Below, piece by piece: positions 25,904 to 35,568 of a stretch of 60,166 nucleotides of DNA (position 1 is the stretch's first letter; each line of letters begins with the position of its first letter). The translations under genes and the position numbers were made by a program. The notes under the pieces were generated by a model that saw only the letters and a list, made by a program, of their open reading frames with translations, was not told where the DNA came from and did no database searches. Source of the DNA: a virus; the IMG/VR virus record IMGVR_UViG_3300042301_004453, positions 1 to 60,166 of that record. One strand, 5' to 3'.

Positions 25904-27280
25904 TTAAGCTTTATTCACAACGTCAAAATGTAATTCGTTACTGTGTAACGTTACCTCACCGTTTGTTTCAATTTTAATGTCAACAAAATATCTTTGTGGT
26001 ACCAACCAGGTTGTATCAATTGTGAAATAATTATTATTTAACGCTTTATTTGCCAACTGCCAATCAAAAATATCAATAACAGCTGGGCCTTGTTTAACAT
26101 ATAACTTGTAGTAAACACTATTACTAACGTAGTATTCTGAAACAGTATAAGGTTTTCTTAAAAGGATATTAACTTTTCTTTGCTCACCTTGTTGTAAACC
26201 CTCACCAACTTTTATACCACTCAAAGATAAACCATATCTGGTATCATCCAAAGCATCTATATTAAAGTTATAGTACTTATCAGCGTCAATTGGGACAAAT
26301 CTTAATTTAACGTTAGGTCTAGCATTCCCATTATAAATAATGTCACTCCAAATGTCGTTATATTCTGTGTAACTAACAAAGGTTGACTCATCACCATCAA
26401 CAGTCACGTAATAAACACCTTTTGTTTTTTGGTTAACTGTATATGTTGTACCGTTAATAGTACAAGTAGGTAATTGGTCTAGATTCTCTAGTTTACCGTT
26501 GATAACCGAATAAAAAAACAATTTATTTTCTTTACCTAAATAGAATGTAACTCTTTCATCGTCAATATGATCATCATATATTGTCTCAATGTACGGTTCA
26601 AAAAATGTTTGTGTGTGTCTTGTGAATAAACCAAGAGCGCAAGTTCTATTATCAGGGAATGTTAAAGCTTCAATAGCATCTGAATACTTTAAGCAGAAAC
26701 CGTTATAGGTTGTACCACTTGTAGCTCCGCTTATAATTGAATTAACAAAGTTTGTTATATCCATTTTAATATCCTCATTACCTAAATCCAGATGTTGAGT
26801 TGCTATTGGTGTAGCTCCGTTAGGTACAACACCAGATGTGGTAAAATTAGTCGTATTTGTAGCTTTAGTCCAATTTGATGGCCCTAAAACATACTCAATG
26901 TTTTGTGGGAAAGTTCTTATACCAGTGACAAAATCATACCCATTACCCTCGTCCCAAAGTTGGTTAACACCATGTAACTCAACATCAAAAGATGTTGGTC
27001 TATAGTAATCACCGAATCTTAAATTATTATCTATAGTTAATATATCCTTAATATCAAAACTACTAGTATTCTTAATAGTTAATATATGTCTTACGTTTCC
27101 GTTTAAATTGATAACACCAGAATCGACAAGATTTCTGATTTCATCAAATGAGCAATAAAACAAAAACCTACTGATGAGATTACCAAAATATAGCTCTGAC
27201 ACTTGATTTCTGCCAGTATTAACATCACTATCTTTAACGATTGTGTTGTTTTTATCAAAATATGTTCTGTATATACCCAT
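25904..27280 (-). CDS. Probable virion structural protein, beta-rich
   Basis: The 458-residue protein is dominated by beta-strand-like sequence with many Asn, Thr, Tyr and Phe residues, as in baseplate or fibre proteins. Its first half could be a lectin or carbohydrate-binding fold (an all-beta stretch with an FCLKYSDAIEAL block), and its C-terminal half looks like two Ig-like domains (KVNILLRKPYTVSEYYVSNS; VPQRYFVDIKIETNGEVTL). No exact family can be named. It lies between baseplate-like genes. Confidence 0.6.
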   Translation of the reverse strand: MGIYRTYFDKNNTIVKDSDVNTGRNQVSELYFGNLISRFLFYCSFDEIRNLVDSGVINLNGNVRHILTIKNTSSFDIKDILTIDNNLRFGDYYRPTSFDVELHGVNQLWDEGNGYDFVTGIRTFPQNIEYVLGPSNWTKATNTTNFTTSGVVPNGATPIATQHLDLGNEDIKMDITNFVNSIISGATSGTTYNGFCLKYSDAIEALTFPDNRTCALGLFTRHTQTFFEPYIETIYDDHIDDERVTFYLGKENKLFFYSVINGKLENLDQLPTCTINGTTYTVNQKTKGVYYVTVDGDESTFVSYTEYNDIWSDIIYNGNARPNVKLRFVPIDADKYYNFNIDALDDTRYGLSLSGIKVGEGLQQGEQRKVNILLRKPYTVSEYYVSNSVYYKLYVKQGPAVIDIFDWQLANKALNNNYFTIDTTWLVPQRYFVDIKIETNGEVTLHSNELHFDVVNKA

Positions 27281-27293
27281 AGTAATAAATATT

Positions 27294-28967
27294 TTAATTA
27301 AGACGTAAGTTATGGTTAATTATCTTTGTTGTTGAATTTGTTGTGTTTCCGTTTATTTCTTGCGCAATATCACCTCTTAAATTTTTAATTAATTCAACGG
27401 CATTATTACTTAAAGACCCTTCAGATTGTCCGATGGAATGCCCGTGGGATAAGAAAACAGCTAAAATTTGATCTAAAAGTTCAAGAATTTTTTCACCCCT
27501 AACAAACCCGTAAGTTTGGTAAGTTCTACCCGAATCATCCACAGATAAATTTGATAAAAATTTTGAAATAGTTTCATTACTCATACCTTCTCTAGCATTT
27601 TCTAGGTAGTCTCTTGAGTTAATACTACTTAAAAATAAAAATTTATCAGCGTAATTAACGTTTACAGTAACTTCTTTATCAGTTAAACTCTCTTGAGTTT
27701 TTTTACTTGTTGTTGTAACAGGTGATTGTAATTCTTGGTCACCTAAAAATCTTTCGTTATTATATTTTTTAATTTTAGTTATGAATTTATTAAATTCAGT
27801 AAACCTAATATAGTTAAGTGTTGTGTTATCAGTTGGTTGCGTTGCTGGTATATTGAGTTTGTTTTGTAAATCAGCACTAGGTTTTGTGTATAAATCCCTA
27901 CTATTTGGGTTTATCCTAACAACAAAGTTTTTTAAATCAGCAACTTCATCTGGTGTGTCGTGGTTAGCACCAGCATTATTGGCCCTAAAAGGTATCCTAT
28001 TGCTTAATGTAATCGTATTAAACTGTGTTTCAATTTTTTGGGTACCTATTAATTGTGGATTATAGTATTTAATTTTTTTGGTCCTATATGATGATATAAT
28101 TTCTTCAATAGCTTTGTCCATTGATTCAACATCATTAAACTCTAAGGTATGGTTAACAGTATATTGGTTATAGTTTGCACCAGATGTGTAATCTTGGAAC
28201 CTGCTATAATCTTTCTTCATTAAACCTTTAACAACATTAGATTGGTTGCTTTGTTTAGTAGTTACAACCTCTAAAGTGTTATATAGATTTACACTACACA
28301 CGATATTTTTACTTTCAAAATTTTCTTTTCTACTGTAGTCAAAAGTTATTTCAATAATATAGTCTAAAAAAACATCTGGTTTAACAGTTTCAGTAACATC
28401 TTTAACCGCATAATTTATTGTTTTTGTAAATTTAGATAATTGGAATATTGGGTATGTTTTTTTTCTGGTTCTGTTAGATAGGTGATCTAATCTTAGTAAG
28501 ATCCTATCGTTACCAAGCGAAACTTGTTCATTATTATAACCAGAAAAAACCGCATCATTGATGCTATTTGATATATCATCAGATACTGGAAATTTTCTTC
28601 TACTATTTTCCTCAAAATATGTTGTGTTTAATGTTAGAGGGTTTTGTGTTATTGGCCCAATATAATTTATCGAACCATCATCAAATTTAATTAATCTAAC
28701 AACTTGGCCAGGTTTTGGTATTATCGATAATTGATTAGGTAAAAATGGTGTTGCAACATACGGGTCACTAGTTTTAGTGTTGGATATACCCCTATCAGAC
28801 CATTTTTCATATTTAGTAGAACTGATATTGATTCGATCAATGGCGTTTTCAATTGAAACATAAGAAACATGTCCTTTATATTCTTCATATGGGGCAACGA
28901 GAATTCTTCCGTGGTTTAACGGATCACCATTGTTGAAACAAATACCTAAACTAAATTCAGCCTTCAT
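27294..28967 (-). CDS. Probable baseplate protein with N-terminal OB-like domain
   Basis: The 557-residue protein begins with a segment that looks like a phage baseplate OB fold (GRILVAPYEEYKGHVSYVS, VATPFLPNQLSIIPKPGQVVRLI), as in gp5-type hub/spike proteins. A long beta- and Asn-rich middle follows and an Asn-rich tail. The last region has a helical block (RGEKILELLDQILAVFLSHGHSI). No lysozyme domain is visible. It shares 11 bases with the upstream small gene. The baseplate assignment is tentative. Confidence 0.55.
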   Translation of the reverse strand: MKAEFSLGICFNNGDPLNHGRILVAPYEEYKGHVSYVSIENAIDRINISSTKYEKWSDRGISNTKTSDPYVATPFLPNQLSIIPKPGQVVRLIKFDDGSINYIGPITQNPLTLNTTYFEENSRRKFPVSDDISNSINDAVFSGYNNEQVSLGNDRILLRLDHLSNRTRKKTYPIFQLSKFTKTINYAVKDVTETVKPDVFLDYIIEITFDYSRKENFESKNIVCSVNLYNTLEVVTTKQSNQSNVVKGLMKKDYSRFQDYTSGANYNQYTVNHTLEFNDVESMDKAIEEIISSYRTKKIKYYNPQLIGTQKIETQFNTITLSNRIPFRANNAGANHDTPDEVADLKNFVVRINPNSRDLYTKPSADLQNKLNIPATQPTDNTTLNYIRFTEFNKFITKIKKYNNERFLGDQELQSPVTTTSKKTQESLTDKEVTVNVNYADKFLFLSSINSRDYLENAREGMSNETISKFLSNLSVDDSGRTYQTYGFVRGEKILELLDQILAVFLSHGHSIGQSEGSLSNNAVELIKNLRGDIAQEINGNTTNSTTKIINHNLRLN

Positions 28968-29175
28968 TTTTATCTTCGAATTTTAACCTTTCTTTTAATT
29001 CATTATAAACTTTATCGTAGGTCATTTCAACCTCTTCCATTGTAGCTGTTAACCTTAGAGCAGTTTCTTTAACATCTTCAAAATCATTTTTTAAAGCAAC
29101 TAATAATCTTGCTAAATCTTTATTAGATTTTTTCTCAACGTTTTCAAAAATTTCTTTTAATTTTGGGTTATTCAT
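28957..29175 (-). CDS. Small coiled-coil protein
   Basis: The 72-residue protein is almost wholly charged helix with heptad-like spacing (KDLARLLVALKNDFEDVKE). No family recognised. It is separated by 2 bases from the upstream 634-residue gene and overlaps the downstream one by 11, so it is probably a small structural or assembly partner of those proteins. Confidence 0.6.
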   Translation of the reverse strand: MNNPKLKEIFENVEKKSNKDLARLLVALKNDFEDVKETALRLTATMEEVEMTYDKVYNELKERLKFEDKNEG

Positions 29176-29177
29176 AT

Positions 29178-31082
29178 TTACTGTATTTGTCCAAAGCCTG
29201 TTGTAAGACCAACTCCTGTTGTTGTTACCTCAACCTTTGCGTTTGTTTTTATGCTTGAAACCATAACTTTCATCGTTTCTTCCAAAGCGATCATAAGATG
29301 ATTTGGTGTCCCGTCTGGGAATGTTGCAGCTGTCTCAATACCCTTTTCACTTAAATTAGATTTAAGATCATTTATCATTGATACGTGGTTTAACCCTGGT
29401 TTTAAGGCACCACCCAATAAAACTAATGGTGGTGGTATAAGTGGCATAGGTGTTACATTCAATAATTTTAATAAGCGAAGTATTTGTTCTATTATTGATT
29501 GGCAGCCACCCACTTTGAAACCTTTTAAAGCCTTTAAAAGAGCTAATAAACTTTTTAATGATGATATGTAATCAAGACCTCTTTGTTTTAAGAAATCAGC
29601 ACTTATTTTTTTAGCCAAACCAATTAAATCTTTTTTTATTAAGTTAAATATATTTTTAACCAATAAATCCGTTATAAAACTACCAATTTTTTTAATCAAT
29701 GGTCTTACAAAAGAAATCATTTCTTCTGGTGATTTTTTACTATCATCACCCTTTAACACTAAAAACAATTTAGGGACCATCATTAATTTTGGTGTTATTA
29801 TCATTTGCATTAACGCATAAGGGATAGCTTTTAATATATTTAATTGAATTTCAGCGTTAATATTAGGTAAATTAATCGCTGCGTTAATTTCACCTGAATT
29901 TACAATATCATTAATACCGTTTTTTAAGGCTTTATCCAATACATCGGACGCTTGATCGAGATTAGGTATTTTTTTAGAATTATCGGTCAAGGAGTCATTT
30001 GCTTGTGGCGTCACATCTTGCGGGTTTTCACCTGGAAATAGTAATTTATCACCCTGACTATTATTAAACAATTCCTCTAATGAGTTTAAAATGTCATCTG
30101 GGTTTATAGCCACATCAAGATTACCACAAGATGAGAACCTTAAAAACCCATTTGCCCTTAGATTACCAGTATTTTCGATATCGTCAAGTTCGGTTTTATT
30201 AAAATTAAACACGTTATCAAAATCCGCATCATTATTTAAAATACCGCTATCCTCACCATTTCTTTGAGCGTCAGCTGGATTAAATTCTTTATCTAAAAAT
30301 GATTTATTTGATGAGTCTGGTTTTTCTGTATCATCCTCATTACAAAACCCAAACATTTTCTTTAAACCTTTAATTAAGGCGCTTTGTTTTACTATAATCT
30401 TTTTATTTAATTTAGCTTTAACAGATAAAGCCCCAGTTAATATATCCATTAATATGGCCATAAAATTGGGGAAATTAAATACTGGTGTTGCTACGGTTAA
30501 ATAATCCTTTAAAAAATCTGAAAATAATTTTTTAGAATAAAACTCACCGAATTTAAAAACAAATGTTGATGAATCTTTTGCGTATAAAGTAAATAAAACT
30601 CTATTACCTTTTTTAAGTTCTAGTGGAGCGTCACTTATAGCGTTTTGTGATTTACTAAAAAAGTAATTTACGTGTTTGGTGATGTCGTTACCTTCATACA
30701 TCAATTTACCAGTCTTACTATCTGGGTCGATATTTAATAAACCAAAAGAATCAATCTCTTGTTTATTAATTTCTATACCCCCAGCGGCTAAAGTTGTGTA
30801 TTTTTGTGGTATAACTAAATTATCGTCACACCCAAATAAAGCAATAATGTTATCAACAATAACCTTGTTGATATCATCAAATTTTTTTAATTGAGATAAA
30901 CTACCTTTTAGTATTAAACTTTTAAATTCTTTTTGACCTCTGGTTGATTTTACTAACTCAACTAAGAAGTCAACGAACTCTAATTTGTCTAGTTTTTTTT
31001 GTGCATTAGTAGCATATGGTTTCTGATTATTAGAAACCACTAGTGATCTATATCTTGAAAATATTTCGCTTTGTGAACCCAT
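29178..31082 (-). CDS. Large probable baseplate/tail protein
   Basis: The 634-residue protein is not recognised. It has a helical N-terminus, an acidic Asn/Asp-rich middle (about 240-380), and a C-terminal half with several amphipathic or hydrophobic helices (LVKNIFNLIKKDLIGLAKKI; LLALLKALKGFKVGGC) and LIPPPLVLLGGALKPGL. The tail resembles a wedge or tape-like virion component more than an enzyme. It is tightly packed between two small coiled-coil genes. Confidence 0.55.
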   Translation of the reverse strand: MGSQSEIFSRYRSLVVSNNQKPYATNAQKKLDKLEFVDFLVELVKSTRGQKEFKSLILKGSLSQLKKFDDINKVIVDNIIALFGCDDNLVIPQKYTTLAAGGIEINKQEIDSFGLLNIDPDSKTGKLMYEGNDITKHVNYFFSKSQNAISDAPLELKKGNRVLFTLYAKDSSTFVFKFGEFYSKKLFSDFLKDYLTVATPVFNFPNFMAILMDILTGALSVKAKLNKKIIVKQSALIKGLKKMFGFCNEDDTEKPDSSNKSFLDKEFNPADAQRNGEDSGILNNDADFDNVFNFNKTELDDIENTGNLRANGFLRFSSCGNLDVAINPDDILNSLEELFNNSQGDKLLFPGENPQDVTPQANDSLTDNSKKIPNLDQASDVLDKALKNGINDIVNSGEINAAINLPNINAEIQLNILKAIPYALMQMIITPKLMMVPKLFLVLKGDDSKKSPEEMISFVRPLIKKIGSFITDLLVKNIFNLIKKDLIGLAKKISADFLKQRGLDYISSLKSLLALLKALKGFKVGGCQSIIEQILRLLKLLNVTPMPLIPPPLVLLGGALKPGLNHVSMINDLKSNLSEKGIETAATFPDGTPNHLMIALEETMKVMVSSIKTNAKVEVTTTGVGLTTGFGQIQ

Positions 31083-31084
31083 TA

Positions 31085-31471
31085 TTATTCATACTCTTTT
31101 TCATTCGTATCCGATTCACTTGAGGTAGCTTGTTTTTTAATAAAATCTTCAGCCCATTTTCTATCTTCATCGGTAATTGTCATATTACCAATACTAGCGG
31201 AATCAGACGGTTTACCAGACTTATAAAGAATGTCACCTTGAATTTTTATTAACCTTAGTTTTTTTTCGATAGATGAATCTATTATTTTTAATAAGTCATT
31301 TGTAATCTTACCAACCAAAGCGATATCAGAATTTTCATTAATATCTTTTGTAAATTTTTTATAGGCTGTTAAAGCCCTATTTCTTTCATCAACAATTTCA
31401 TTATAAGTTTCTTGCATGAGTTCTTTCATACTATCCTCTGAAACGTCAACTTTTTTCTTTTTTGGTACCAT
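31085..31471 (-). CDS. Small helical protein after the sigma factor gene
   Basis: The 128-residue protein has a very basic N-terminus (PKKKKVD) followed by long charged helices and an acidic Ser-rich tail. Not recognised. It is preceded by an exact GATATTTATA motif that overlaps the stop of the sigma-factor gene, so it probably begins a late transcription unit that runs into the baseplate genes. Confidence 0.65.
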   Translation of the reverse strand: MVPKKKKVDVSEDSMKELMQETYNEIVDERNRALTAYKKFTKDINENSDIALVGKITNDLLKIIDSSIEKKLRLIKIQGDILYKSGKPSDSASIGNMTITDEDRKWAEDFIKKQATSSESDTNEKEYE

Positions 31472-31487
31472 AGTAAATGTTATTTAA

Positions 31488-31497
31488 TATAAATATC
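31488..31497 (-). promoter_or_regulatory. Late-promoter-like motif GATATTTATA
   Basis: Exact decamer on the minus strand, 16 bases before the ATG at 31471, overlapping the last codons of the sigma-factor gene. Confidence 0.5.
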
Positions 31498-32209
31498 AAC
31501 CATCTAAATAATTATCCTTAAAAATACGATATAAAGACTTAAATCTTTTCATACTATTCCTGATTTCCTTCGTATTTAAGCCAGTCATATTACGAATATA
31601 TAGTAATATCAAGTTTTTATTGAATTTGGGTGAGTTTTTACCATCACTGACCTGGGAAAATAATTCACGCCATTCCTCTAGTATTTTTACTAATGAATGG
31701 CCAACCTTAAATTCGTTTTCCGATAAATCATCAGATTTTAGCTCATCTTTTATGTTAGTGGCTAATGTTTCGATAAAAAGTGTAAGGTCAAGATCCTCAT
31801 TATCAATACGATATAGTAGTTCATCTCTCCTTAATACATCACCTTCAGATTGATCTATATCAACCAGTGACGTGTTTTTTTTATATTCTTTGACCATTTC
31901 CCCAAAAAGGTAATTTTTACATATCGTACCAAAGTATGAAAATGATCTTTTACCTTTTTCGGGCTTAAATTTGTCAAATTTTGTCATCAAGAATGACAGC
32001 GTGTCTGCATGTAAATCGTGGAATTCGTATGATTGTCTATATAATTTATAAGTCCTAATAATACTTTCTATCATTGTATTGATAGGTTCTTGTAAGTACT
32101 CTCTATAAATTTTTTCTCGCTCACCAACCGTTTTGGCTTCCAGAAACATGATCACCGCTTTTTCCTGGTCTACACCATAATAGTTGCGATCTTTTTTCTG
32201 TCTTGCCAT
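31496..32209 (-). CDS. Late sigma factor, T4 gp55-like
   Basis: The 237-residue protein has a sigma-70 region 2-type core, YEFHDLHADTLSFLMTKFDK and FKPEKGKRSFSYFGTICKNYLFGEM, and a C-terminal helical segment (LNTKEIRNSMKRFKSLYRIF) that may correspond to region 4 or the gp55 clamp-binding tail. T4 gp55 (185 residues) directs host RNA polymerase to late promoters of TATAAATA type. The gene shares one base with the upstream glycosyltransferase gene. A plausible binding site is the ATATTTATA element found repeatedly in the window. Confidence 0.8.
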   Translation of the reverse strand: MARQKKDRNYYGVDQEKAVIMFLEAKTVGEREKIYREYLQEPINTMIESIIRTYKLYRQSYEFHDLHADTLSFLMTKFDKFKPEKGKRSFSYFGTICKNYLFGEMVKEYKKNTSLVDIDQSEGDVLRRDELLYRIDNEDLDLTLFIETLATNIKDELKSDDLSENEFKVGHSLVKILEEWRELFSQVSDGKNSPKFNKNLILLYIRNMTGLNTKEIRNSMKRFKSLYRIFKDNYLDG

Positions 32210-33039
32210 TACTCACTAACTTCATTTTCCTCATATATTATATTCCTATCATCGTTAAACAAATATTCTTTCTTCGCTGTTTCCATCCAAAATAAAGCTT
32301 GTTTAGGTTCCATCTTATACTCAACAGCTTCACTATTTTTGTATAACCAGAATAATGATTCCTGTCTCATATTCACGTGTTTGTACCCAATTTTTGGGAT
32401 TACCATTGACTTGTAACCGTTTTTGTGGAAACGTAATAAGAATTCATAATTAAATGTTAACTTGATTTGTTTTAAACCTTTAATTTCATTAAATACGGCT
32501 GTTTTAATTACCATACCACAAGGGCTAATGTTTGGGTATTCCAACAAAGATTCCAAATCTATGTTACCCATAGTTTCTGTAAAATTATAGGCCCATACAG
32601 CTTCGTTTGAAAGACCGATAAATTTATTATCCTCAGATACGTCATTAATTATCGGAAGGAACATATCTACCTCTGGGTAAGCCTGGATATGCTGCTCAAC
32701 GTTCTTGTACCAAGTTTTTGATACTTCATCATCAAACTCCAAAATTGACATGTATTCAGTCTCAACATTCTGAGCCGCAAAGTTTATTTGACTTTGGTAA
32801 TCAGTATCACCATCATTAGCAATAATTTCAATGTTTAAGTCGTATTTTGATAAATCCATTGATGATAATTTAGCATCAACTTCAATACAATTGCATCTAA
32901 CGATTAAAACCTTTTCTGGTTTAATGTCATTTCTACTAATTGACGATAGTGCGATGTCAAAAAGATCGTCAAATTTTTGGTTTCCAATATCACTAACCGA
33001 GTGAACTGGGATTATAACGGTTAAATTAGTTTTGTTCAT
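32209..33039 (-). CDS. GT2-like (GT-A) glycosyltransferase
   Basis: The 276-residue protein starts with the GT-A beta strand LTVIIPVHSVSD, has ETEYMSILEFDDEVSKTWY (the DxD-like site as FDDE), and later acceptor-loop features (KNGYKSMVIPKIGYKHVNM). It overlaps the GT-B gene upstream by 14 bases. It probably transfers a sugar in the second carbohydrate cluster. Donor unknown. Confidence 0.75.
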   Translation of the reverse strand: MNKTNLTVIIPVHSVSDIGNQKFDDLFDIALSSISRNDIKPEKVLIVRCNCIEVDAKLSSMDLSKYDLNIEIIANDGDTDYQSQINFAAQNVETEYMSILEFDDEVSKTWYKNVEQHIQAYPEVDMFLPIINDVSEDNKFIGLSNEAVWAYNFTETMGNIDLESLLEYPNISPCGMVIKTAVFNEIKGLKQIKLTFNYEFLLRFHKNGYKSMVIPKIGYKHVNMRQESLFWLYKNSEAVEYKMEPKQALFWMETAKKEYLFNDDRNIIYEENEVSE

Positions 33040-34108
33040 TTTGTTCCACTTCCTTTTTAAAATTTTCTTTTATTGTTTCTAATTTTGACACTTTTTTATT
33101 GAATAGGTATTCATAAACCTCTTTGGTGTTTTTTTCAAAACCCTCTTCAGTGTATTTACCTTCAACGGTTTTCGCTACATTCAATAAATTTTCTGGTAAA
33201 GTGTCTTCCAACCAATTTTTAATAAAGCTTGATAAGATTTCAGGGATTTGATTTTCATCATAAACCCATACACCATTTTCATCTGTCATCCACTCTGGGA
33301 TAATGTTAGGTACTTTACCGATTACAGGTACATTACACTTAATAGATTCGATTGGGTATCTACCAAATGATGAATCATCGTCAATCCAAACAGACACGCA
33401 ACATTCTTTTAAGTTTTTAGCGAAAGTGTCTTGTGGCATTGTATGCATGTCTTTAAAAGACACAAATCTGTAGATAGGGTATTTCAAGTAGAATGATTTG
33501 ATCATTTTTGCGGCTTTTCTAGCCTCACGACAATAGATAGCAATAATCGGTTTTTGTGGTTTATCATTTAAAGTGAAAATTTCACTTGAAACCGCTGGTT
33601 CAATGAATTGAACATCCTCAACTGGAACTGTATCCTCAATCATTGATTTAAGTGTGTTTGATGTTGTGATACATTCTTCAGCACCTAAGTCAACCCATGA
33701 TTTACCTGGGGCAAAAGCCTCAAGCATGTAATCAAATGATTGTACGTAAATAACCTTTTCTAATGGCATTTTATTAATTTGTTCAAATACACTACCATAT
33801 ACTTCTGGTACGATGATAAAATCAGAAGCCCCGACAACTAAGTTATTATCTTCAATTGATAAGTGTTCTAACTCATCACATTCTGGCGTCAACCATGAAC
33901 CAACTTTAATGTAGTCGTTTTTTTCGTGTAACATACTAACGTTATAACCTAAATTTTTAAGTGTTAACGCTTGTTTATACAGATGGATAACACTTGATTT
34001 AGCATTACCCTTGGTGTCTGGTACCAAAAAAACAATTTTTTGTTCTTTGTTTTGAATCTTACTTATAGCCGATTCAATGTTTTTAACTATTTCGTTAGTT
34101 TTTTCCAT
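33026..34108 (-). CDS. GT-B glycosyltransferase (GT4/GT1-like)
   Basis: The 360-residue protein has an N-terminal KIVFLVPDTKGNAKSSVIHL segment, a central VIYVQSFDYMLEAF block, and a GT-B donor half (IIAIYCREARKAAKMI; VSVWIDDDSSFGRYPIESIKC; VPVIGKVPNIIPEWM). The GRYPIESIKCNVPVIG segment takes the place of the E-x7-E signature of GT4. It overlaps both neighbours by 14 bases, a sign of translational coupling. Confidence 0.75.
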   Translation of the reverse strand: MEKTNEIVKNIESAISKIQNKEQKIVFLVPDTKGNAKSSVIHLYKQALTLKNLGYNVSMLHEKNDYIKVGSWLTPECDELEHLSIEDNNLVVGASDFIIVPEVYGSVFEQINKMPLEKVIYVQSFDYMLEAFAPGKSWVDLGAEECITTSNTLKSMIEDTVPVEDVQFIEPAVSSEIFTLNDKPQKPIIAIYCREARKAAKMIKSFYLKYPIYRFVSFKDMHTMPQDTFAKNLKECCVSVWIDDDSSFGRYPIESIKCNVPVIGKVPNIIPEWMTDENGVWVYDENQIPEILSSFIKNWLEDTLPENLLNVAKTVEGKYTEEGFEKNTKEVYEYLFNKKVSKLETIKENFKKEVEQNEQN

Positions 34109-34730
34109 TTTGTTCTTTCTTTAATTTTTTTAAAATTTTAAATAATTCTTCAATGTTAATTATAGTATAATCTGATTTAATGTCAACATTAAAATCATTT
34201 TTGTATTTTATCGATATTTTGTCTTTTGGCTTGGTTTTTAATAGTTTAGGGTTATCAGTAACTAAGACATCACAATACGACCAAAAATCTTTCCATTTGC
34301 TTGGGAAGATTATTTGTTCTAGGTTATAATAGTTCTTACTTAGGAAGAATAATGTTGCTGATTTAGATCTTTGGCTTTCATTATTTAATAACACGATTTT
34401 GATTTTGTTTTTGTTAGAAAAATCACATACCTGTTTAATGATACCTGGTTGACTTTCTTCAACTCTACCAAATACTTCAAAACACGCATCTTCATACATG
34501 AATTTACTTAAGTTAAAAGAAGTGTCTTTCTTATTTTCAGATAACTCTAACTCTTTGTCAACCTCAAAATTAGTGTCAACAATTTCACCCTCAATATCTG
34601 GGAATGATTTGGATAAATCAAAAGGATTTATAGGTAAAATGGGTTCTTTTTCAAACTCAAATTCATATAAATCCTTTAGTTTACTAATGTGTTCTCTTAA
34701 AATGTTATTTATCGTAATACCTATTACCAT
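34095..34730 (-). CDS. Hypothetical protein, possibly HAD-like
   Basis: The 211-residue protein starts MVIGITINNILR and ends with an Asp/Lys-rich region. The second half (KIKIVLLNNESQRSKSATLF; WSYCDVLVTDNPKLL) has the strand-loop-helix rhythm of HAD hydrolases or nucleotide phosphatases, but the nucleophile DxD motif is not visible at the N-terminus. It overlaps the GT-B gene by 14 bases. Uncharacterised; enzymatic activity is doubtful. Confidence 0.55.
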   Translation of the reverse strand: MVIGITINNILREHISKLKDLYEFEFEKEPILPINPFDLSKSFPDIEGEIVDTNFEVDKELELSENKKDTSFNLSKFMYEDACFEVFGRVEESQPGIIKQVCDFSNKNKIKIVLLNNESQRSKSATLFFLSKNYYNLEQIIFPSKWKDFWSYCDVLVTDNPKLLKTKPKDKISIKYKNDFNVDIKSDYTIINIEELFKILKKLKKEQNGKN

Positions 34731-34782
34731 ACTATTGTTTATTTTTATATAAAAATAATAGGGTTTCGGCCTAAAATAAAGA

Positions 34783-35547
34783 CTACATTTTACTTTCGTT
34801 AAATATTTTTTCGATTTTTTTGATCAGCGGGTTTCTAACAACATCGTCCTCACCAAGAACTACTGTACCAACCTCATCGAAGTCACTGAATTTTTGAATG
34901 ATAAAGTTTAATGAACTTTCACCCTTCCTTTTCATGTCAATTTGGTTTTCATCGCCCAAGAATATCATCTTAGAGTTTTCGCCAAGTCTAGTCATAATTG
35001 TTCTAATGTTATCGATTGAAATGTTTTGGGCCTCGTCAATTATGGTTATTGAATTGTCGATGTTAATACCTCTCATGTAAGCTATTGGCATCTCCTCAAT
35101 CATATTATTGGCTCTTAAAAGCTCAACATTGTGTCTTCCGATAACCTTCTCAAAGTTATGCATAAATGAGTACATAAATGGTTCCATTTTTTCTTTCATC
35201 GTACCCTTTAAAAATCCAATTTCTTCGTCTTTTAATGTTGTAACAGATTTAACGATAACGATCTTTTTATACCTTGGGTCATTCTTAAGGAGTTCTAACG
35301 CCATGGCGCATGATAAGAATGTTTTACCAGTACCTGGTAACCCAGAACAAATAACCATTTCTTTGTTTTTTATTTCAGTCACTAATTTTTTTTGATTTTG
35401 TGTTTTGCATTTGATGTCAATTTTCATCTTATCAAGAACGTTACCGCTGTGCGCTTTGTTAATAGCTTCAAAAGCTTCATACTCCTCTTCAGGTGTTAAT
35501 TTTTTTCTCGTTCTTCTAGAAGATGTTTTTGTCTTGTTTGTGTTCAT
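34783..35547 (-). CDS. PhoH-like P-loop ATPase
   Basis: The 254-residue protein carries a Walker A SGLPGTGKT, then IVIVKSVTTLKDEEIGFLKG, SITIIDEAQN (Walker B), MIFLGDENQID and a basic N-terminus (SSRRTRKKL). This is the PhoH family, common in large phages, where a role in RNA or nucleotide metabolism is suspected but not settled. It sits inside the second carbohydrate cluster but has no apparent connection with it. Confidence 0.9.
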   Translation of the reverse strand: MNTNKTKTSSRRTRKKLTPEEEYEAFEAINKAHSGNVLDKMKIDIKCKTQNQKKLVTEIKNKEMVICSGLPGTGKTFLSCAMALELLKNDPRYKKIVIVKSVTTLKDEEIGFLKGTMKEKMEPFMYSFMHNFEKVIGRHNVELLRANNMIEEMPIAYMRGINIDNSITIIDEAQNISIDNIRTIMTRLGENSKMIFLGDENQIDMKRKGESSLNFIIQKFSDFDEVGTVVLGEDDVVRNPLIKKIEKIFNESKM

Positions 35548-35568
35548 AGATTTTTTTTTCTTATTTAT

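Noticed and set aside
27284-27293. AATATTTATT before the 458-residue structural gene as a late motif
   Set aside because: Spacing to the ATG is only three bases, unlike the 11-17 seen elsewhere; probably chance in AT-rich sequence.
34757-34772. A weak hairpin after the PhoH-gene region as terminator
   Set aside because: The stem is only four base pairs and the T-run is broken; it also lies upstream of the PhoH reading frame's start side of the neighbouring gene rather than at a clear unit end.
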